Shown one piece after another: positions 7,526 through 11,747 of a stretch of 11,747 bases of DNA. The DNA comes from an uncultured Paraprevotella sp. Lineage in GTDB: Bacteria > Bacteroidota > Bacteroidia > Bacteroidales > Bacteroidaceae. Location of the stretch: contig CAJUDC010000083.1 of assembly GCA_910584955.1 (NCBI GenBank), forward strand, positions 1-11,747, given 5' to 3'. The translations under genes were made by a program, and so were the position numbers. The notes below the pieces were generated by a model, which worked only from the letters and a program-made list of their open reading frames with translations, was not told where the DNA came from and did not search any database. Position 1 is the first letter of the stretch; each line of letters opens with the position of its first letter.

Positions 7526-8404
7526 TTATCCTTGATGTACGGTGAGTTGCGGGAACGGGAAGTCTATGCCTCGTTTGTTGAACTCGTCGTAGATGCGTCT
7601 GTTCATGTCGAAATAAACATTCCAATATTGGGCTTGAGTAGTCCAGATTCGAATGCAAATATCTACGCTGCTGGCGCTCAGGGCATAAAGGACGATCATA
7701 GGAGCCGGATCTTGCAGAATGCGCTGGTCAGCATTGATCAGTTCTTCAAGAGTGGCTTTGATTTGTTCGATATTGGCTCCGTATTCTACACCTATGATCC
7801 ATTCTACCCGTCGAGTGTCGTTGCGGTTATAGTTTGTGACAACGCCGCTGCTCATTGCTCCGTTAGGGATATAAACTACTTTGTTGTCTCCGGTGGTGAG
7901 GAGGGTATGAAAAATCTGTATTTCCTTTACCGAACCGGATGTACCTTGGGCTTCTATCCAATCGCCCACCTTGTAGGGCTTGAACAGCAGGATGATCAAC
8001 CCTCCTGCCAGATTTTGCAGATTACCGGACAGTGCCATACCGATAGCCACACCGGCGGATGCCAGTAGGGCGGCAAAAGAAGTGGTGTTGATTCCCAGCG
8101 CACTGACCACCGAGATAATCAGAAGGACGGTTAAAAGGATGTTGACGAAACTTTTCAGAAACGATTGGATCGTTGCTTCCACATGCCGGCGTTCCAGCAT
8201 CCCGGCCACAAATTTGTTTATCATCGAGATGATAAAACGCCCCACAACAAAGACAATCAGCGCTACGAGGATGTTCTTTCCGGCGCTGATACCCCAGTCG
8301 AAAAACTGCTGTATGATTACTTCCAGTTGCTGCGGCTTGTCAGTCAAAGTTTCGGTATGCTGGGCTACCTTGTTTGCAAGACTTGCGGTTAATGTTGAAA
8401 TCAT
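7526..8404 (-). CDS. mscS: Small-conductance mechanosensitive ion channel, MscS family
   Basis: Inner-membrane channel that opens under membrane tension to release solutes during hypo-osmotic shock. It works as a heptamer in this family. The protein has 292 residues (E. coli MscS 286). Hydrophobic segments are TM1 about 43-65, TM2 about 82-104, and the Gly/Ala-rich pore helix TM3 about 109-140 (FAALLASAGVAIGMALSGN, then NLAGGLIILLFKP). The cytoplasmic beta and alpha/beta domains follow, with conserved VGDWIEAQG, VKEIQIFHT, VYIPNGAMSSG and WIIGVEYGANIEQIK, and a C-terminal GIDFPFPQLTV close to E. coli GISFPYPQMDV. It is the compact form without an extended periplasmic (MscK-like) domain. The ATG at 8404 gives a family-length N-terminus and follows a promoter box. 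It converges on pflA, and the GH27 gene upstream on the same strand is probably transcribed separately. Confidence 0.95.
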   Translation of the reverse strand: MISTLTASLANKVAQHTETLTDKPQQLEVIIQQFFDWGISAGKNILVALIVFVVGRFIISMINKFVAGMLERRHVEATIQSFLKSFVNILLTVLLIISVVSALGINTTSFAALLASAGVAIGMALSGNLQNLAGGLIILLFKPYKVGDWIEAQGTSGSVKEIQIFHTLLTTGDNKVVYIPNGAMSSGVVTNYNRNDTRRVEWIIGVEYGANIEQIKATLEELINADQRILQDPAPMIVLYALSASSVDICIRIWTTQAQYWNVYFDMNRRIYDEFNKRGIDFPFPQLTVHQG

Positions 8405-8431
8405 AACGTTTGTTTTTGGTTATTACGGCTG

Positions 8432-8462
8432 CAAAAGTACGGCTTTTTTATCGTTTGTACAA
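8432..8462 (-). promoter_or_regulatory. Bacteroides-type promoter for mscS
   Basis: On the minus strand TACTTTTG (8439 to 8432) matches TAnnTTTG. A TTG (8462 to 8460) lies upstream with exactly 20 bases between the elements, fitting the -33/-7 spacing of Bacteroides promoters. Transcription would begin near 8425, leaving a leader of about 20 bases before the ATG. This is the most complete promoter in the window. Its -33 side touches the foot of the hairpin that follows the GH27 gene. Confidence 0.7.
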
Positions 8463-8493
8463 CCCGCTTGTCGGTAGAGGCCGGCAAGCGGGT
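8462..8493 (-). terminator. Hairpin after the GH27 gene, probable transcript end
   Basis: On the minus strand ACCCGCTTGCCGG pairs with CCGACAAGCGGGT around the 6-base loop CCTCTA, a 13-position stem with one C-A mismatch. It begins seven bases after the GH27 stop codon. No T-run follows on the minus strand (TGTACAAACG), so termination would not be purely T-tract driven. Position and stem strength suggest transcript-end formation or 3' protection. Read on the plus strand the mismatch becomes a G-T wobble. Confidence 0.6.
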
Positions 8494-8499
8494 AGGAGA

Positions 8500-11415
8500 T
8501 TAATATATAAATTTCATGTTTTCAACCTTTCCTCCGCAGATGCAATTTAAAATGTAGACACCTTGGGGAGCGCGAAACGGCAGATGAATGGTTTCCTCTG
8601 TTCCGCAGCCCGAAGCCAGAATGTTGCCTTTCAAGTCGGAAATAAGTATGCGTTTGGTCCGCCCCGTACTTCCTTTACTTATTAAAGTGATGCGTCCCTG
8701 TTGGGTACTGATTTGAAGGGAAGGGGTTAAATTTCCGGTGGAAACAGCTTCGATGTTATCGGCTGTGTCTTCGTATGGAGTGATACGGAACACTTTAGTC
8801 TCGTGCGATTTGATACGGGCGCTGAAAGCTGTAGACGTGGTGTCGGTGTAGGCGTGTTCCCACAAATCGCGTACGATGTATTTTTCCCCGTCTTCCAGAT
8901 AATAGTCGGTCAGGTTCAGGCTCACGGAACGGAGCCTGCTGCCACGGTTCAATACGGCCAGGGCTATGTCTCCGTTCTCCAGGTCTTTCATATAGATTTC
9001 GATGTCGCCGTTTTGTTCCGTCTTCATCAGCAGGGCGGCCTGTCCCATGCGGTCCTGGTTGATGGCTATCATCTCTTCGTTGGTCAGTATGCGCAGATCG
9101 TTTTCTTTGTTGTCGGTGATTTTTTTCTTTTGTGCTGCCGTCAGACCGGAGGTTGCCAATTGCGCGGGATCGCTCCAGAACCGTACGTCGTTGCAGATGG
9201 TAAGCGGCGAGGCGAACATACACCACATTGAGAATTGCGATTGGTATTCGGTGGCGGTCATGCCGTTGGCCCCGGCGTTACTGCTGGATTTACCGGTGCC
9301 CCATAAACCGGTCATCATCATGTCGGCGTCATTGAACCGGTTCACACCGGCATAGTAACCTAGGTTTTTCATAATGTCTATTCCTTGTATCACTCCGCAG
9401 TGTCCGCCGTCGTGCTGCCCGTGGTCCCAGATGTCACGCGTATCGTAAGTCACCCGCCAGCAGGAGCCGCCTGCTTCCGTACCCCAAAGCCAGGGGTCTC
9501 GGGAGCCCCATTCACACAGATAGAATAAGATGTCGCGTCCCGAGGCTTTCAAGGCATCCCCCATCGTTTTGTAACGTTGGCTCAGTGCCGATGCGTTCAG
9601 ACCGTCGGTGCCGCAAGCATCGTATTTTAGCAAGTCGAATCCCCATTCGGCATATTGGCGGGCATCGGTGGCCTCGTGACCGAGAGAACCGTAGGCACCC
9701 GCACAGGTATGCGAGGCGGCATCGGAATAAATGCCGAGTTTCATTCCCATGCGATGCAGGGAGTCGGTCAGATATTTCAGGCCTTTCGGGAATTTCCGGT
9801 TGTCGTATTGCGGTTTTCCGTCAGCAGAACGGGAAGACGCGTGCCATAAGTCATCCAGACAGATATACCGGTATCCGTATTTGTCCAGATGAAGGTCCAC
9901 AAATGCGTTGGCCACTCCGATTACGTTATTTTCCGACACTTCGCTCTGAAAAACGTTCCACGAGATCCATCCCATGAACGGAGTGGGTTGCGTCAGGTTG
10001 GCTGCAACGGTCAGTGTGACGGGTTCTGTGCTTTGTTCGCCTTCTGCGTTAATATGTACGGTATAAGTGTAGGTCCCTTCTTGTTCTACAATGCCTTCCA
10101 CCGTCTGTCGCTTCTCATTGTAGGACAATCCGGCGGGCAATCCGCTTACCGATAGCTCGGCGTCTGGATTGGCGGTTCGCAACTTGTGCATGAAACGCAC
10201 ACCGGGCTGCGAGAATACACGGGTGGCACAATCCAGTTTACTGCTGATTTCATCGGCCGAAACGATATAGGGCGGAATGTCGTTGTTGCCCGAATGTTCG
10301 AAATAGGCGTTGCACCAGTTGGCGTGGTCACTGTCGTTGCCCGAGCCTCCTTCGCTGTCGAAACGTAAAATCAGGTATTTGAATCCGTCGCAGTTCACGT
10401 CCACCTGCTGCGACCATTCGTCGGTGGCTTTGATGATGCCTGAAGCCAGCGTGGTTTCCGGTCGGTCGCCTTTTCCGACGACACTGTAAGTACAGATGGC
10501 CCGGTTGTCCAAGGGGCGTGTACTTGTTTTCACTTCGTCGTCAATGCCTACCCGACTTACAAATCGTCCGGCTCCGTTTAGTTTTACGATGATTTCGCTG
10601 GTGGCGTGGGTTCCTACACCGCTGGCATACACAGTGTCTTTTACAGTCAGCGGATTGCCTTCGATCGACAGATTGGCTTGTGTCGGATGCCCGCTCCATC
10701 CCGTGGTGGTTTTAGTGATGTCCATGTCGCCCAGCAATGCGATGGCGTTTAGTCCGGGGGTGGAAGGAGCCGTCGGCGGATAAACGACAGGAAGCACTTT
10801 TCCGCTTTCCATCTCTTCCTGAGTGACGGTAAATGGGGCTTCTCCGCCGCTTTCAAAACGGGCTTCCACCCAGTCGGCGTGGTCGGCCCAGTTAGAGCCG
10901 GCGCCATTCGTGATGTCGAGTATCAGATAGGCATATTCTTCAATATCTATCTGTATGTCTGTCGCAGCAGCGTCGCTTCGTCTGATGGTTCCGCTCTGTA
11001 ACGTATGTTGGGTTTTGTCTTCTTTTACTCCAATCAGTGCATAATCGGCGATGCCGTGGTTGTCGGCTATTTGAGCTTCGTCGTCGATACCTAATAGGGC
11101 TTGAAAATGGGCGGCACCGTTTGTCTTTACGATGAGCCGAGAAGGAGAGTGTACACCGATTCCCTGTGTGTAGACCACACCTTTCAGGGTTAGCGGATTA
11201 CCGTCGGAAGACAGATTTTTTCGAATACTGCGGTTGTCTCCGCAGGTCCCTTTCGAAAGATCCATATTGTGGAGATAGTAGGTGGAGCGGTCCGCTGGGG
11301 CCGGAGCATTCACAGAGGGAAGGAAACGATGCTCGGAACGAATGGCCCGGCTGACGGGCATGAAAGACAGGCATAGTATTCCCGATAGCACGCAAGGTAA
11401 GATATACTTTTTCAT
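8500..11415 (-). CDS. GH27 alpha-galactosidase-like hydrolase with two NPCBM domains and a sorting-like tail
   Basis: Exported retaining glycoside hydrolase of 971 residues. GH27 mostly comprises alpha-galactosidases, with some beta-L-arabinopyranosidases and other activities, so the substrate is not certain. The signal peptide is about residues 1-24 (cut after SRA). Two NPCBM domains occupy about 46-190 and 226-372. They share parallel motifs: G(I/V)G(V/T)H, GIDDE, and DHADW or DHANW. An Ig-like domain is about 385-470 (VSGLPAGLSYNEKRQTVEG). The catalytic barrel begins near 477 (TPFMGWISWN), continues with YICLDDLWH, and has nucleophile Asp599 in LLKYDAC. The likely acid/base Asp698 is in RFNDADMM, equivalent to the family WNDPDM. 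SPLTICND and AINQDRMGQ follow. The beta domain characteristic of GH27 runs to about 880. Residues about 890-971 form a tail ending GVYILNCICGGKVENMKFIY, like type IX sorting-type tails. The ATG at 11415 begins a normal signal peptide behind a promoter box. The gene is more G/C-rich than its neighbours. No SusC/D pair or regulator adjoins it here. Confidence 0.93.
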   Translation of the reverse strand: MKKYILPCVLSGILCLSFMPVSRAIRSEHRFLPSVNAPAPADRSTYYLHNMDLSKGTCGDNRSIRKNLSSDGNPLTLKGVVYTQGIGVHSPSRLIVKTNGAAHFQALLGIDDEAQIADNHGIADYALIGVKEDKTQHTLQSGTIRRSDAAATDIQIDIEEYAYLILDITNGAGSNWADHADWVEARFESGGEAPFTVTQEEMESGKVLPVVYPPTAPSTPGLNAIALLGDMDITKTTTGWSGHPTQANLSIEGNPLTVKDTVYASGVGTHATSEIIVKLNGAGRFVSRVGIDDEVKTSTRPLDNRAICTYSVVGKGDRPETTLASGIIKATDEWSQQVDVNCDGFKYLILRFDSEGGSGNDSDHANWCNAYFEHSGNNDIPPYIVSADEISSKLDCATRVFSQPGVRFMHKLRTANPDAELSVSGLPAGLSYNEKRQTVEGIVEQEGTYTYTVHINAEGEQSTEPVTLTVAANLTQPTPFMGWISWNVFQSEVSENNVIGVANAFVDLHLDKYGYRYICLDDLWHASSRSADGKPQYDNRKFPKGLKYLTDSLHRMGMKLGIYSDAASHTCAGAYGSLGHEATDARQYAEWGFDLLKYDACGTDGLNASALSQRYKTMGDALKASGRDILFYLCEWGSRDPWLWGTEAGGSCWRVTYDTRDIWDHGQHDGGHCGVIQGIDIMKNLGYYAGVNRFNDADMMMTGLWGTGKSSSNAGANGMTATEYQSQFSMWCMFASPLTICNDVRFWSDPAQLATSGLTAAQKKKITDNKENDLRILTNEEMIAINQDRMGQAALLMKTEQNGDIEIYMKDLENGDIALAVLNRGSRLRSVSLNLTDYYLEDGEKYIVRDLWEHAYTDTTSTAFSARIKSHETKVFRITPYEDTADNIEAVSTGNLTPSLQISTQQGRITLISKGSTGRTKRILISDLKGNILASGCGTEETIHLPFRAPQGVYILNCICGGKVENMKFIY

Positions 11416-11446
11416 TCAACGTTAAATAATTAAGGGTTATCAGGTA

Positions 11447-11454
11447 CAAATATA
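11447..11454 (-). promoter_or_regulatory. Bacteroides-type -7 promoter box for the GH27 gene
   Basis: On the minus strand TATATTTG (11454 to 11447) matches TAnnTTTG exactly and lies 31 bases upstream of the ATG. The predicted start is near 11440, with a leader of about 25 bases. The -33 side has no clear TTTG at 19-21 bases; only a weak TATG/AATG stretch lies nearby. The gene may therefore need an activator, but no binding site can be named. Confidence 0.6.
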
Positions 11455-11667
11455 AGTTTTTTGAACGGGACATACATTACGGAAAAGCATAATATGTATG
11501 GATGCAGGAATTTATTTTATTTCTTTTTTGTAAAAGTAATGCTGCGGGACTTCTGCCGCAGGACGTCCGTAGTTTCTCCTGTCCCTTTTCCTTCGCAGTT
11601 CCCAGTTTCGTTTTTCGTGCCCCGCATCCTTCTTTTCTGCGCGCCAAAACTTCCCACAGTGTTTTGA

Positions 11668-11737
11668 GCTGTACAAATCGTGTTTTGTTTTTTAGTGCTC
11701 GAAGTTTGTTTTTTGCAGCTCGGATTTTGTTTTTGTA
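11668..11737. repeat. Degenerate short tandem repeat, about 20-29 bases per unit
   Basis: Three consecutive segments share the pattern GCT...CG followed by TTTTGTTTTT: 11668-11696 (with extra bases GTACAAAT after GCT), 11697-11717 (GCTCGAAGTTTGTTTTTTG) and 11718-11737 (GCTCGGATTTTGTTTTTG). The spacing is irregular and the T-runs make some similarity cheap. The shared GCTCG start of the last two units makes a tandem origin plausible. It does not resemble CRISPR repeats (too short, no spacers of constant size). It lies at the right edge and may continue beyond it. Confidence 0.45.
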
Positions 11738-11747
11738 TTTCCTTTGG

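Larger units (their letters stand above)
11416..11747. other. 332-base region upstream of the GH27 gene without a convincing gene
   Basis: The part next to the GH27 gene holds its leader and -7 box. The rest (about 11460-11747) is pyrimidine-rich on the plus strand. It contains a small hairpin (CTGCGG at 11542-11547 pairing with CCGCAG at 11556-11561) and, toward the right edge, a degenerate T-rich repeat. The 68-codon frame at 11461-11667 opens with TTG, overlaps promoter-proximal DNA, and its translation has no recognisable features. I do not call a gene here. The region may also be the downstream end of a gene lying beyond the window. Confidence 0.6.

Noticed and set aside
7511..8477. Plus-strand open frames of 185 and 165 codons opposite mscS
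   Set aside because: mscS on the minus strand is unmistakable along its full length, and these frames overlap each other and have no family resemblance.
11371..11415. Lipoprotein signal in the GH27 N-terminus (Cys15 after S-G-I-L)
   Set aside because: The residue before the cysteine is Leu rather than Gly/Ala/Ser, and the hydrophobic core continues beyond it to a normal signal-peptidase I site near SRA, so a lipobox is not supported.
11461..11667. Possible 68-residue gene divergent from the GH27 gene
   Set aside because: It opens with a TTG, lacks a promoter box on its strand, and its translation is an irregular Phe/Pro/Arg-rich string without signal peptide or helix pattern.

Overview
The window looks like chromosomal DNA from a gut-type Bacteroides or a close relative in the Bacteroidales. 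Four intergenic stretches carry the TAnnTTTG -7 element of Bacteroides sigma-ABfr promoters. Ribosome sites are weak and A/T-rich rather than strong Shine-Dalgarno sites. The gene families (a mucinase-like M60 peptidase with a carbohydrate-binding module, cysteine-containing leucine-rich repeats, and a large GH27 enzyme with NPCBM domains) are typical of this group. The genus is an inference; I cannot name a species.

Layout. Positions 63-4258 (+) hold a probable two-gene unit. The first gene encodes a secreted leucine-rich-repeat protein with a C-terminal sorting-like tail. The second, 27 bases on, encodes a secreted M60-type zinc metallopeptidase with a BACON-like and an F5/8C (CBM32-like) domain. 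A perfect 13-bp hairpin follows at 4278-4308. Positions 4388-7423 (+) hold the pyruvate formate-lyase operon pflB-pflA, with its own promoter and a stop/start overlap of one base. A strong bidirectional terminator at 7465-7502 separates this from two genes on the minus strand: an MscS-type mechanosensitive channel (7526-8404), and upstream of it a 971-residue GH27 glycoside hydrolase (8500-11415). Each minus-strand gene has its own TAnnTTTG box. The last 290 or so bases (11460-11747) contain no convincing gene but do contain a short T-rich degenerate repeat.

How the parts relate. The LRR/M60 pair and the GH27 enzyme are exported proteins likely to act on host or dietary glycoproteins and glycans. 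PflB/PflA is central anaerobic metabolism (pyruvate + CoA to formate + acetyl-CoA), and MscS protects against osmotic downshock. These modules are transcriptionally separate, and I see no single integrated pathway. The exported genes differ in base composition, the LRR/M60 pair being visibly A/T-richer and the GH27 gene G/C-richer than pflBA. No transposase, integrase, phage, CRISPR, tRNA or rRNA gene is visible. I found no clear evidence of a wholly undescribed system. The least ordinary part is the LRR plus M60 pair.
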